Shown here: positions 11,389 to 20,462 of the stretch, piece by piece | Layout: each line of letters begins with the position of its first letter | Position numbering within the stretch: position 1 is the first letter of the stretch | Assembly: GCA_947492995.1 (NCBI GenBank) | Contig: CANLOU010000003.1 | Span: 744,001-808,000 of the forward strand | Length of the DNA: 64,000 nucleotides | Direction: 5' to 3' | DNA from: an uncultured Litoreibacter sp. | GTDB lineage: Bacteria > Pseudomonadota > Alphaproteobacteria > Rhodobacterales > Rhodobacteraceae | Made by a program: the position numbers and the translations under genes | Notes under the pieces: model-generated | Seen by the model: only the letters and a program-made list of their open reading frames with translations | Told to the model about the DNA's origin: nothing | Database searches by the model: none

Positions 11389-12309
11389 GTGCAAGCAACT
11401 TTGATCTCTGATGTCACCTTTGAGGGTGTCGGACTACATTCCGGCGCCCTGACCAAGATGACCGTGCGCCCCGCGCATGCCGGACATGGTATCTGGTTCA
11501 AGCGTGTGGACGTGCTGGACCGCGACCCCCACGTGCCCGCGACCTATGACGCCGTTGAGATGAAGCCGCTTTGCACCCGCATCGTGAACGCCGCCGGCGT
11601 CGAGGTGCTGACCATCGAACACATCACCGCCGCCCTTGCCGGCTGCGGCGTGCGCAACGCGCTGATCGAACTGGACGGGCCGGAAGTTCCGATCATGGAC
11701 GGGGCCTCGGGCGATTTTGTGCGGGCCTTCGTCGAGGCGGGCGTGCAAGCCCAAGACGCGCCGCTTTACGCGATCGAAATTCTTGAAACCGTTTCGGTGG
11801 AGCAAGACGGCGCCCGCGCCACCCTGTCGCCCGCCGGATCGCTGGAAATTGACTTTGCCATCGACTTTGCGGACGCGGCCATCGGCGCGCAGTCCAAAGT
11901 TCTGAACATGGCGAACGGCACCTTCGTGCGGGAGCTGTCCGACAGCCGCACCTTCTGCCGCAAATCCGACATCGACATGATGCATGCCAACGGCCTGGCC
12001 CTTGGTGGCACCTACGACAACGCGGTTGTCGTGGACGGCGACGACGTGCTGAGCCCGGGCGGCCTGCGCCACACCGACGAGGCGGTCCGCCACAAGATGC
12101 TGGACGCCTTGGGCGACCTGTCGCTGGCGGGCGCCCCCATTTTGGGCCGCTACACCGGCGTCAAAGCGGGCCACGCCATGACCAACGCCCTGCTGCGCAA
12201 ATTGTTCGCCACCCCGGACGCATTCCGCATGGTGCGCTGCACCCCGGCCCAGCTGAGCCGCCTTCCCGGCGTCGGCGTCAAGCGTGCCGACCTGGCGCTT
12301 GTCGCCTGA
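11389..12309 (+). CDS. lpxC: UDP-3-O-acyl-N-acetylglucosamine deacetylase (probable GTG start)
   Basis: MQATLISDVTFEGVGLHSGALTKMTVRPA; HxxxD region with MLDALGDLSL; in-frame GTG at 11389 fits the family N-terminus. Confidence 0.92.
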   Translation: MQATLISDVTFEGVGLHSGALTKMTVRPAHAGHGIWFKRVDVLDRDPHVPATYDAVEMKPLCTRIVNAAGVEVLTIEHITAALAGCGVRNALIELDGPEVPIMDGASGDFVRAFVEAGVQAQDAPLYAIEILETVSVEQDGARATLSPAGSLEIDFAIDFADAAIGAQSKVLNMANGTFVRELSDSRTFCRKSDIDMMHANGLALGGTYDNAVVVDGDDVLSPGGLRHTDEAVRHKMLDALGDLSLAGAPILGRYTGVKAGHAMTNALLRKLFATPDAFRMVRCTPAQLSRLPGVGVKRADLALVA

Positions 12310-12448
12310 ACCCGGATCACGGTTGGTTTTCCTTTGCAAAAACCGCATCAAAGACGTTTTGCCTTCCCAAGACATGTGCTAGAGCTTGTGCAAAGCGCCG
12401 ACCCCCTACGCAACCGGGGCGGCAATAGTGCAGGGTTGGCGGTCTAAT

Positions 12449-13330
12449 ATGCCGAACAGGTCAGTTATCAAAACGGTTTTCACGCTGTCGCTTGCCGCAG
12501 CCGTCTCCGCATGCGGCGGGGGTGGCGGCGACGGCGACCGGCGCGGCTTTTTGGGCGGGTTCTTCGCGTCCAACCGCGAAGCGCCGCTGGAAAGCTTCGG
12601 CCCCGAAGAGATCTTCCGCCGCGGCGAGGCCGCATTGGAGGATGGCAACGAAGACGAGGCCGTGCGCCTGTTTGGCGAGGTCGAGCGGCTGTACCCCTAT
12701 TCCGAATGGGCCAAACGCTCGCTCATCATGTCGGCCTTCGCCTACCATTCCGACCGCGAATACGAACAATCGCGCGCCGCCGCGCAACGCTTCATCGACT
12801 TCTACCCAGCCGACGAGGACGCGGCCTACGCCCAGTATTTGCTGGCGATCAGCTATTACGACCAGATCGACCAAGTGGGCCGCGACCAGGGCCTGACCTT
12901 CCAAGCGCTCCAAGCGCTGCGCACCGTGATCGAGCGGTACCCTGACACGGAATACGCGCGGTCCTCGATCCTGAAATTTGACCTGGCCTTCGACCATCTG
13001 GCGGGCAAGGAGATGGAGATCGGGCGCTACTACCTCAAGCGCGGGCATTACACGGCGGCCGTAAACCGGTTCCGCGTTGTGGTCGAAGAATTCCAGACCA
13101 CCACCCACACGGCGGAGGCCTTGCACCGGCTGGTGGAGAGCTACCTGTCGCTTGGCCTGACCGACGAGGCGCAGACGGCGGCGGCGATTTTGGGCCACAA
13201 CTACCAGTCCAACGATTTCTACCAGGACAGCTTTGATCTGCTGGCAGGGCGTGGGCTGAAGCCCGCGCCGCGTGGCACCGGCTGGCTGGTCGATATTTAC
13301 CGTCAGGTGATCCGAGGCAAGTGGCTGTAA
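12449..13330 (+). CDS. bamD: Outer membrane protein assembly factor BamD (lipoprotein, TPR)
   Basis: Lipobox-like SLAAAVSACGG; ComL/BamD TPR sequence (LYPYSEWAKRSLIMSAFAYH). Confidence 0.92.
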   Translation: MPNRSVIKTVFTLSLAAAVSACGGGGGDGDRRGFLGGFFASNREAPLESFGPEEIFRRGEAALEDGNEDEAVRLFGEVERLYPYSEWAKRSLIMSAFAYHSDREYEQSRAAAQRFIDFYPADEDAAYAQYLLAISYYDQIDQVGRDQGLTFQALQALRTVIERYPDTEYARSSILKFDLAFDHLAGKEMEIGRYYLKRGHYTAAVNRFRVVVEEFQTTTHTAEALHRLVESYLSLGLTDEAQTAAAILGHNYQSNDFYQDSFDLLAGRGLKPAPRGTGWLVDIYRQVIRGKWL

Positions 13331-13366
13331 GGGCGGCGGGGTGAACCCCGCCCTACGGGGGATGTC

Positions 13367-15010
13367 ATGCTGCGCTCTTTAGATATTCGCGACATGCTTA
13401 TCATTGACCGGCTGCTGTTGGAGTTTCAGCCCGGGCTAAATGTGCTGACCGGCGAGACCGGCGCGGGTAAATCTATCCTTCTGGATTCATTGGGTTTTGT
13501 GCTTGGCTGGCGGGGCCGTGCGGAATTGGTGCGGGCGGGCGCCGAGAAGGGCGAGGTGGAAGCCTCGTTCGATTTGCCCGCTGGCCATGCGGCGCATGGC
13601 GTGCTGGAAGAGGCCGGGTTTGACGCCTCAGACGAGCTGATCCTGCGGCGGGTGAATTACCCTGACGGGCGCAAGCAGGCCTGGGTGAATGACCGCCGCG
13701 CGTCGGGCGAGGTCTTGCGGGCGCTATCGGATGTGTTGGTGGAATTGCACGGGCAGCATGATGACCGGGGGCTGCTGAACCCTAAGGAGCATCTGGCGCT
13801 GCTGGACCAGTTTGCGGGCGTCGATCTGGAGCCAGTCCAGGCGGCTTGGTCGGCCATGTCGAAGGCGCGTAAGGCCCTGAGAGCGGCGGAGAAGGCCCTG
13901 GCCGAAGTTAAGGCGGAGGAAGATTTCCTGCGCCATGCCGTTGATGAGCTGGAGAGCTTGGACCCGCAGCCGGGGCAGGAGGCGGAGCTGGACGTGCTGC
14001 GCCGCCAGATGCAGGTAGGCGAGCGGATCAAGGAAGATATTTCTAATGCGTTACAAGGGCTTGGGCCCTCTGGGGCCGAGGGCCAAATGACGGATGCGGC
14101 GCGTTGGCTGGACGGCGTGGCCGAGAAAGCCGATGGGCAGCTGGACGCCCCGTTGAAGGCGTTGGAACGGGCGCTGACCGAGTTGGGCGAGGCGCATCAA
14201 GGGGTCGAGGCGGCTTTGCATGCGGTGTCTTTTGACCCGTTTGAGCTGGAGCGCACCGAGGAGCGACTGTTTGCCATTCGCGGGCTGGCGCGCAAACACG
14301 ACGTGTTGCCGGATGATTTGACCGCTTTGAGCGAGACGTTTCGGGCGCGGCTGGACGCTTTGGACGGCGGCGCGCGCGAGATTGCCGGATTGGAGCAGGC
14401 GCTGTCTGACGCAGAGGTGGCCTACGGGGTCGAGGCCGACGCGCTGCATGAGGCCCGGGTGGCGGCGGCGTCGCGTTTGGACGTCGCGATGATGACAGAG
14501 CTTGCGCCACTGAAGATGGAACGCGCTGTTTTCAAAACCGAAATTTCTGAGGACTCGCTTGGACCAGACGGGCGGGACGCGGTCGCGTTTACCGTGGCGA
14601 CCAATCCCGGCACCCCTGCGGGGCCGTTGAACAAGATCGCTTCGGGCGGGGAATTATCGCGGTTTCTGCTGGCCTTGAAAGTGTGCCTGACAGGCACAAC
14701 CGGCGACGTAACGATGATCTTTGACGAGATTGACCGCGGCGTCGGCGGGGCGACTGCGGATGCGGTGGGACGGCGATTGGCGTCTTTGGCCGATGGGAGC
14801 CAAGTTCTGGTTGTGACCCATTCGCCGCAAGTGGCGGCGTTGGGCGGGCATCACTGGCGGGTGGAGAAATCCGTGAAGGATGACGTGACGCTGTCGACCG
14901 TGGTGCCGTTGGACGAGGGCGCACGCGTGGACGAAATTGCCCGCATGGTGTCGGGCGATACCGTGACAGATGCGGCGCGGGACGCGGCGCGGGCGTTGTT
15001 GGAGCGGTGA
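13367..15010 (+). CDS. recN: DNA repair protein RecN
   Basis: MLRSLDIRDMLIIDRLLLEFQPGLNVLTGETGAGKSI; C-terminal SGGELSRFLLALK and DEIDRGVGG. Confidence 0.96.
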   Translation: MLRSLDIRDMLIIDRLLLEFQPGLNVLTGETGAGKSILLDSLGFVLGWRGRAELVRAGAEKGEVEASFDLPAGHAAHGVLEEAGFDASDELILRRVNYPDGRKQAWVNDRRASGEVLRALSDVLVELHGQHDDRGLLNPKEHLALLDQFAGVDLEPVQAAWSAMSKARKALRAAEKALAEVKAEEDFLRHAVDELESLDPQPGQEAELDVLRRQMQVGERIKEDISNALQGLGPSGAEGQMTDAARWLDGVAEKADGQLDAPLKALERALTELGEAHQGVEAALHAVSFDPFELERTEERLFAIRGLARKHDVLPDDLTALSETFRARLDALDGGAREIAGLEQALSDAEVAYGVEADALHEARVAAASRLDVAMMTELAPLKMERAVFKTEISEDSLGPDGRDAVAFTVATNPGTPAGPLNKIASGGELSRFLLALKVCLTGTTGDVTMIFDEIDRGVGGATADAVGRRLASLADGSQVLVVTHSPQVAALGGHHWRVEKSVKDDVTLSTVVPLDEGARVDEIARMVSGDTVTDAARDAARALLER

Positions 15011-15020
15011 TGCCTGGGGT

Positions 15021-15043
15021 AAATTCCTTCGGCGAAGGAATTT
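15021..15043. repeat. Hairpin AAATTCCTTC-GGC-GAAGGAATTT
   Basis: 10-bp perfect stem 3' of recN. Confidence 0.7.
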
Positions 15044-15044
15044 G

Positions 15045-15067
15045 AATTTTCTTCGACGAAGAAAATT
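15045..15067. repeat. Hairpin AATTTTCTTCG-A-CGAAGAAAATT
   Basis: 11-bp perfect arms; same arms occur in the palindrome at 62058-62081. Confidence 0.7.
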
Positions 15068-15114
15068 GCCTCCGGCGGGGATATTTTTGGAACAATGATG
15101 GTGGGGCGGTGCGC

Positions 15115-16488
15115 CTAGTTTATCTGGACCATTTTTCCGGGGTTCAGGATGTTTTGCGGATCGAAACTGCGTTTGATGTCGGACATGACCGACCATGCAT
15201 CGCCATGCTCGCGGGTCATGTATTTCATTTTGCCCAGGCCGACGCCGTGCTCGCCAGTGACCGTGCCGCCCATATCGAGCGCGCGGTCAACCATGCGGTC
15301 GGCGAGGCGTTTGGCCTCTTTCAGCTCGTCAGGATTGTCGGGATCCATCATCAGGATAGCGTGGAAATTGCCGTCGCCGACATGGCCCAGAATGGGGCCG
15401 GGAAGGGGGCTGTCTGCGATGTCCTTTTGGGTTTCGGTGACGGCTTCCGCGAGGCGCGAAATAGGCACGCAGATGTCGGTGGACATGGCGGTGCAGCCCT
15501 TTCTTGACGCAAGGATCGCGTAATAGCCGTCATGGCGCAGCTTCCACAGCGCGTTGCGGTCCTCGGGCTTGGTGGCCCACGTAAAGTCGGACCCGCCATG
15601 CTCGGCGACGATCTCGGCGAAGCGTTCGGATTGCTCTTTGACGGCTGCATCCGAGCCGTTGAATTCCACCAGCAGATGCGGCTTTTCGGGCATATTGCGG
15701 CCGGAATAGGCGTTGAAGGCCATGGTTGTGGCCGCATCCACGAACTCGATGCGGGCCATGGGGATGCCCATTTGGATCGTGGCCATGACGCAGTTGACCG
15801 CGTCGTCGATACTGTCGAAGGCGCAGATGCCTGCGGAGATCGCCTCCGGCTGGCCCTGCAGCTTGAGGGTCAGCTCGGTGATGAGGCCCAGCGTGCCCTC
15901 GGAGCCGATGAAGAGATGCGTCAGGTCATAGCCTGCGGCGGTTTTGCGGGCGCGGGACCCGGTGCGGATGATGCGGCCATCGGCCAGCACCACTTCGAGG
16001 CCCATCACGTTGTCGGCCATGGTGCCGTACATGACGGTGGTGGTGCCCGACGCCCGGGTGGAGGCCATGCCGCCGATGGAGGCGTTTGCGCCGGGGTCCA
16101 CCGGGAAGAACAGCCCCGTGGCGCGCAGGTCTTCATTGAGCGCGATGCGGGTGATGCCGGGTTGGACCTGAACGTCCATGTCCTCGGCGTTGATGTGCAG
16201 AACCTTGTTCATACGCTGGAAATCGACCGTGACCCCGCCTTTGAGCGCGAGCGCGTGGCCTTCGAGCGACGTGCCGGTGCCCCATGGGATGACGGGGCAG
16301 CCGTGCCTGACGCAAATTTTGACAATTGCGCTGACCTCTGCCGTGGTTTCGGGGTAGGCGACCGCGTCGGGGGGCATGGGGGCGTAATAGACCTCGGACC
16401 GGCCATGAATATCGCGATCGGACTTGGAGAGGTTGAGCCTTTCGCCTAAGACGGTCTTGAGCTCTTCGATTGCTGCGGCGATGGTCAT
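15115..16488 (-). CDS. FAD-binding oxidoreductase (GlcD / D-lactate dehydrogenase (cytochrome)-like)
   Basis: MTIAAAIEELKTVLGERLNLSKSDRDIHG...; GTGTSLEGHAL, PGANASIGGMASTRASGTTTVMYGTM, GEHGVGLGK. Confidence 0.88.
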   Translation of the reverse strand: MTIAAAIEELKTVLGERLNLSKSDRDIHGRSEVYYAPMPPDAVAYPETTAEVSAIVKICVRHGCPVIPWGTGTSLEGHALALKGGVTVDFQRMNKVLHINAEDMDVQVQPGITRIALNEDLRATGLFFPVDPGANASIGGMASTRASGTTTVMYGTMADNVMGLEVVLADGRIIRTGSRARKTAAGYDLTHLFIGSEGTLGLITELTLKLQGQPEAISAGICAFDSIDDAVNCVMATIQMGIPMARIEFVDAATTMAFNAYSGRNMPEKPHLLVEFNGSDAAVKEQSERFAEIVAEHGGSDFTWATKPEDRNALWKLRHDGYYAILASRKGCTAMSTDICVPISRLAEAVTETQKDIADSPLPGPILGHVGDGNFHAILMMDPDNPDELKEAKRLADRMVDRALDMGGTVTGEHGVGLGKMKYMTREHGDAWSVMSDIKRSFDPQNILNPGKMVQIN

Positions 16489-16560
16489 GTCATTGGCCTT
16501 ACAAGGGTTTTGCGAGATGTTAGGCCAGTACGGCCGCAAGGGAAAGCGTGGGGCTATGTG

Positions 16561-18249
16561 ATGGCCGACCCCAAACCGTCCTTCGTGCGAGGGCAGATCA
16601 ACGACGTCGTGGAGGCCTGCCAGAAGGGCTGGACGGTGATGCGCCATCGCGGGCCGTCGCAGCTGCAGTTCTGGTTCATTGCCTTGCTGATCGGGATTGC
16701 CGCCGGATTGGCGGCGGCGGGGTTCCGCATTTCCATCGAATGGCTGCAGGGCGTGTTGTATGACGCCAAGGACGTGCGGTCGCTCCAGGAATTCGCGACC
16801 GATCTGGAGTGGTACTTCATCCTGCTGATCCCCGTCGCGGGCGGATTGATGACCGGCGTGGTGCTGCATCTGTTCACCCCGGACGGGCGGGCGCGGTCGG
16901 TGGCGGAGGTCATTGAGGGCGCCGCGATGCAGAACGGGCGGGTGGAGAAACGGGCGGGGCTGGCCTCGGCCTTTGCGTCTATGGTGACCTTGTCGACGGG
17001 CGGCTCTACGGGCCGCGAGGGGCCGGTGGTGCATTTGGCGGGCGTCATCTCCAGCTGGGTGTCGGGGCTGATAAAGGCGGACGGGATCACCGGGCGGGAC
17101 CTGCTGGGCTGCGCTGTGGCGGCGGCGGTGTCGGCCAGCTTCAACGCGCCGATTGCGGGGGCCTTGTTCGCCCTGGAGGTGGTGCTGCGCCACTTTGCGG
17201 TGCATGCCTTTGCGCCGATTGTGATTGCGAGCGCGGCGGGCACCATCATCAGCAGGCTGACCTTTGGGGATGTGACCGAGTTCACCTTGCCGGTTGAATC
17301 GGCGCTGGGGTTTTACCAAGAATTGCCGGCGTTTTTGCTGCTGGGGTTGCTGTGCGGCATCGTGGCGGTTGTCCTGATGCGCAGCATCTTCTGGGCGGAT
17401 GACATCGGGACCGCATTGCAACAGAAGGTGGGCTTCCCCCGCTGGTTGCGGCCCGCGATTGCGGGGCTGTTGCTAGGGGCCATCGCCATCTGGTTCCCCC
17501 ATATCATCGGGGTTGGGTACGGGACGACCTCGGCGGCGCTGACCGGCGATTTGATCCTGTGGGAGGCGGTCGTGTTCACCGTTCTCAAGGTCATGGCCGT
17601 GTCGATCACCATGGCGGGGCGCATGGGGGGCGGAGTGTTCTCGCCCTCGCTGATGGTCGGCGCGCTGACGGGGCTGTCCTTCGGGATGATCGCGACGGGG
17701 TTGTTTCCGAACGTGTCGGGGTCCGAGACATTATACGCGTTGGCGGGGATGGGCGCCGTTGCGGCTGGCGTGCTGGGGGCGCCGATTTCGACCACGTTGA
17801 TTGTGTTCGAGCTGACGGGCGACTGGCAAACCGGGCTGGCGGTGATGGTCGCGGTGTCGCTGTCGAGCGCATTGTCGAGCAAGCTGGTCGACCGGTCCTA
17901 CTTCCTGACGCAGTTGGAACGGCGCGGCGTGCATTTGGCAGCTGGGCCGCAGGCTTATTTGTTGTCGATGTTTCGCGTGGTGAATGTGATGCGCACGCCG
18001 GACCATCCAAAGGCCGCGGCGGATGACCTGATTTGGCAGGTGATTGAGGAGGGCGTTTTCATCGACCCGAACGCCACGCTGGAAGATGCAATGCCGGTCT
18101 TTGAGGAAACCAACCGGGCCTTCATCCCCGTGGTGACCCTGGGCGAAGAGGGCCAGCCGCCCACCATTTTAGGGGCGTTGTTCCAAGTTGACGCGCTGCG
18201 CCAGTACAACCGCGCCTTGGCGGCGACGGCTGCCGAGGAACATTCCTAG
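16561..18249 (+). CDS. ClC-family chloride channel protein
   Basis: GGSTGREGPVVHL, GVFSPSLMVGA, GAPISTTLIVFELTGDW signatures; C-terminal CBS-like region. Confidence 0.92.
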   Translation: MADPKPSFVRGQINDVVEACQKGWTVMRHRGPSQLQFWFIALLIGIAAGLAAAGFRISIEWLQGVLYDAKDVRSLQEFATDLEWYFILLIPVAGGLMTGVVLHLFTPDGRARSVAEVIEGAAMQNGRVEKRAGLASAFASMVTLSTGGSTGREGPVVHLAGVISSWVSGLIKADGITGRDLLGCAVAAAVSASFNAPIAGALFALEVVLRHFAVHAFAPIVIASAAGTIISRLTFGDVTEFTLPVESALGFYQELPAFLLLGLLCGIVAVVLMRSIFWADDIGTALQQKVGFPRWLRPAIAGLLLGAIAIWFPHIIGVGYGTTSAALTGDLILWEAVVFTVLKVMAVSITMAGRMGGGVFSPSLMVGALTGLSFGMIATGLFPNVSGSETLYALAGMGAVAAGVLGAPISTTLIVFELTGDWQTGLAVMVAVSLSSALSSKLVDRSYFLTQLERRGVHLAAGPQAYLLSMFRVVNVMRTPDHPKAAADDLIWQVIEEGVFIDPNATLEDAMPVFEETNRAFIPVVTLGEEGQPPTILGALFQVDALRQYNRALAATAAEEHS

Positions 18250-18587
18250 GTTTGTTCGATGGTGACCTTGTCACTATCAAAGGCCAAATGCCCGGCGATT
18301 TTTTCCAGACCCTTTTTGGGTGCGTCATAGGACCATGCCGCGTTTTTGATCGGGCCGCTTTTGGCTTGGATCGTGAAATAGGTGGCGTCGCCCTTATGCG
18401 GGCAGTGCGTTGTGTGGTCGGTCTGGTCAAAAAACGCCATCGCCATGTCTGCGCGGGGGACATAGAGCACCGGGTCGGACGCGCCCTCGCGCAGTTCGAT
18501 CACATTGGCGCTTTCACCAAGCACAGCGCCGGCGGCGCGAATTGAATAGGTGCCGGACGCGTCGGACAGTTTGATATGATCGGACAT
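18246..18587 (-). CDS. DUF427 domain-containing protein
   Basis: LYVPRADMAMAFFDQTDHTTHCPHKGDATYFTI motif. Confidence 0.85.
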   Translation of the reverse strand: MSDHIKLSDASGTYSIRAAGAVLGESANVIELREGASDPVLYVPRADMAMAFFDQTDHTTHCPHKGDATYFTIQAKSGPIKNAAWSYDAPKKGLEKIAGHLAFDSDKVTIEQT

Positions 18588-18683
18588 GAGGCGGACCCTC
18601 CCTAAGACATGCTTTGCAATTTTGTGTAGAGGCGCAACATGACAGGTTTACGTAAGGGGACGCAAGGTCCGTGATGCCGCAGT

Positions 18684-20462
18684 TTACAGCGGCGCGGTTG
18701 CGGCCTTCAGCCAGTCGGCGGCGGCCCCGTCCACGTTGATTTTAGACGCAATTTCAGCGTGGTAGCTGTCGACCCAGTCACGCTCGCCCGGGCTGAGCAT
18801 GGTGGTGTCAATCAAGCGGCGGTCGATGGGGACCCAGGTGATGGTCTCAAAATCAAGGTGCTCGCGGTTGTCGCCCTTTGGGGCGGCCGCCCGCACCACG
18901 ATCAGGTTTTCGATGCGGATGCCGAAGGCAACCTCGCGGTAATAGCCCGGCTCGTTTGACAAGATCATACCGGGGTCGAGCGGCACCTCGCTGGCGCGGC
19001 TCAGACGTTGCGGGCCTTCGTGAACTGACAAATAGGTGCCAACGCCATGGCCCGTGCCATGGTCGTAATCCATGCCTTCGCGCCATAAGGGCGCCCGGGC
19101 CAGCGCGTCGAGATCACGCCCTGTGATGCCTTTGGGGAACCGCGCGCGCGAGACCGCAATCATGCCCTGCAAGACCAGTGTGAAGCATTTCTTCTGCTCT
19201 GCTGTCGGCGTTCCAATGGGGATTGTGCGGGTGATGTCGGTGGTGCCATCGACATATTGTCCGCCTGAATCAACCAACAACAGGTCGCCCTCTTCGACGG
19301 TGCGGTTGGTGTCTTCGGTCACGCGGTAATGCACGATTGCGCCGTTGGGGCCTGCGCCCGAGATGGTGTCGAAACTGACATCCCGCAGGGCATTCGTTTG
19401 CGTGCGGAAGCCTTCAAGCGTGGTGGCCACGTCAATTTCGGAAAACGTGCCGGGGGTTTGGGCGTCGAGCCAAGCAAGGAAGCGGATCATGGCCTGCGCA
19501 TCGCGGAGGTGGGCTTGTCTGGTGCCCTCAATTTCCGTCTTGTTCTTGCGGGCCTTGGGCAGGATGCAGGGGTCCATCGCGTGGACTGTTTCGACATCTG
19601 CCGCTTCCAGGATATGGGTGACCGCCAACGGGGCGCTGCCAGCGCCGACGCGCACGGGGCCGTCGAGCTTTGCGATGGTGGCGGCGAATTCTGCGGGTGG
19701 GATCACCGTGATGGCGGGGTCGGGGTCCAAATGTTCCACGCGGTGCTGGTCGATGAACAAATCGACCTTGGCATCGTCATGGATCACCGCGAAACACTGC
19801 ACGATGGGGATGCGCGGAATGTCGGATCCGCGGATATTGAGCAGCCAGCAGATCGAGTCCGGCAAGGTCAGGATCGCGGCCTTATGGCCCTTCTTGCGCA
19901 GCTTTTCGGCGATTTGGTCCCGTTTGTCGGGGGACCGCTTGCCGCTGAGCTCGATCGGGTAGGCCTCGACCTTGGCGGCAGGAGGGGCGGGTTGTGCGTC
20001 CCAGATTGCGTCAACAAAGTTGTCGGAGGGTGCCAGCGTGATGTCGGAGCCGCCGAGTTCGTCAGTGATTTCGTCGATTTGCAGCTTGGTAAAGAGCCAC
20101 GGGTCGAACGCGATTTTGCCTGACGTCAGGTGGTCTTTCAGCCAAGCGGCGGGTTTGATTTCGGGCCAATGCACGGGGGTGAAGTGGTCGGTGGCGACCT
20201 CGTCTTTGACCTGCACGCGGTAGCGACCATCAATGAAAATGCCGGCCTTGTCTCTGAGGACAATGCAGAACCCGGCGGAGCCAGTGAAGCCCGTGAGCCA
20301 TGCGAGACGCGCGTCGCGGTCAGACACGTATTCCCCTTGATAGGCGTCGGCGCGCGGCACGATGAAGCCGTCAAAGCCTTCTGTTTCAAGCACTTGCCGC
20401 AGGGCTTTCAAACGGGGCGGGCCTTGGTCGGGGGAGGTCGAGGCTTTGAAGGTTTGGAACAT
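18684..20462 (-). CDS. Aminopeptidase P family protein (Xaa-Pro aminopeptidase, M24)
   Basis: LLVDSGGQYVDGTTDITRT, DYDHGTGHGVGTYLSVHEGPQ, SNEPGYY. Confidence 0.92.
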   Translation of the reverse strand: MFQTFKASTSPDQGPPRLKALRQVLETEGFDGFIVPRADAYQGEYVSDRDARLAWLTGFTGSAGFCIVLRDKAGIFIDGRYRVQVKDEVATDHFTPVHWPEIKPAAWLKDHLTSGKIAFDPWLFTKLQIDEITDELGGSDITLAPSDNFVDAIWDAQPAPPAAKVEAYPIELSGKRSPDKRDQIAEKLRKKGHKAAILTLPDSICWLLNIRGSDIPRIPIVQCFAVIHDDAKVDLFIDQHRVEHLDPDPAITVIPPAEFAATIAKLDGPVRVGAGSAPLAVTHILEAADVETVHAMDPCILPKARKNKTEIEGTRQAHLRDAQAMIRFLAWLDAQTPGTFSEIDVATTLEGFRTQTNALRDVSFDTISGAGPNGAIVHYRVTEDTNRTVEEGDLLLVDSGGQYVDGTTDITRTIPIGTPTAEQKKCFTLVLQGMIAVSRARFPKGITGRDLDALARAPLWREGMDYDHGTGHGVGTYLSVHEGPQRLSRASEVPLDPGMILSNEPGYYREVAFGIRIENLIVVRAAAPKGDNREHLDFETITWVPIDRRLIDTTMLSPGERDWVDSYHAEIASKINVDGAAADWLKAATAPL

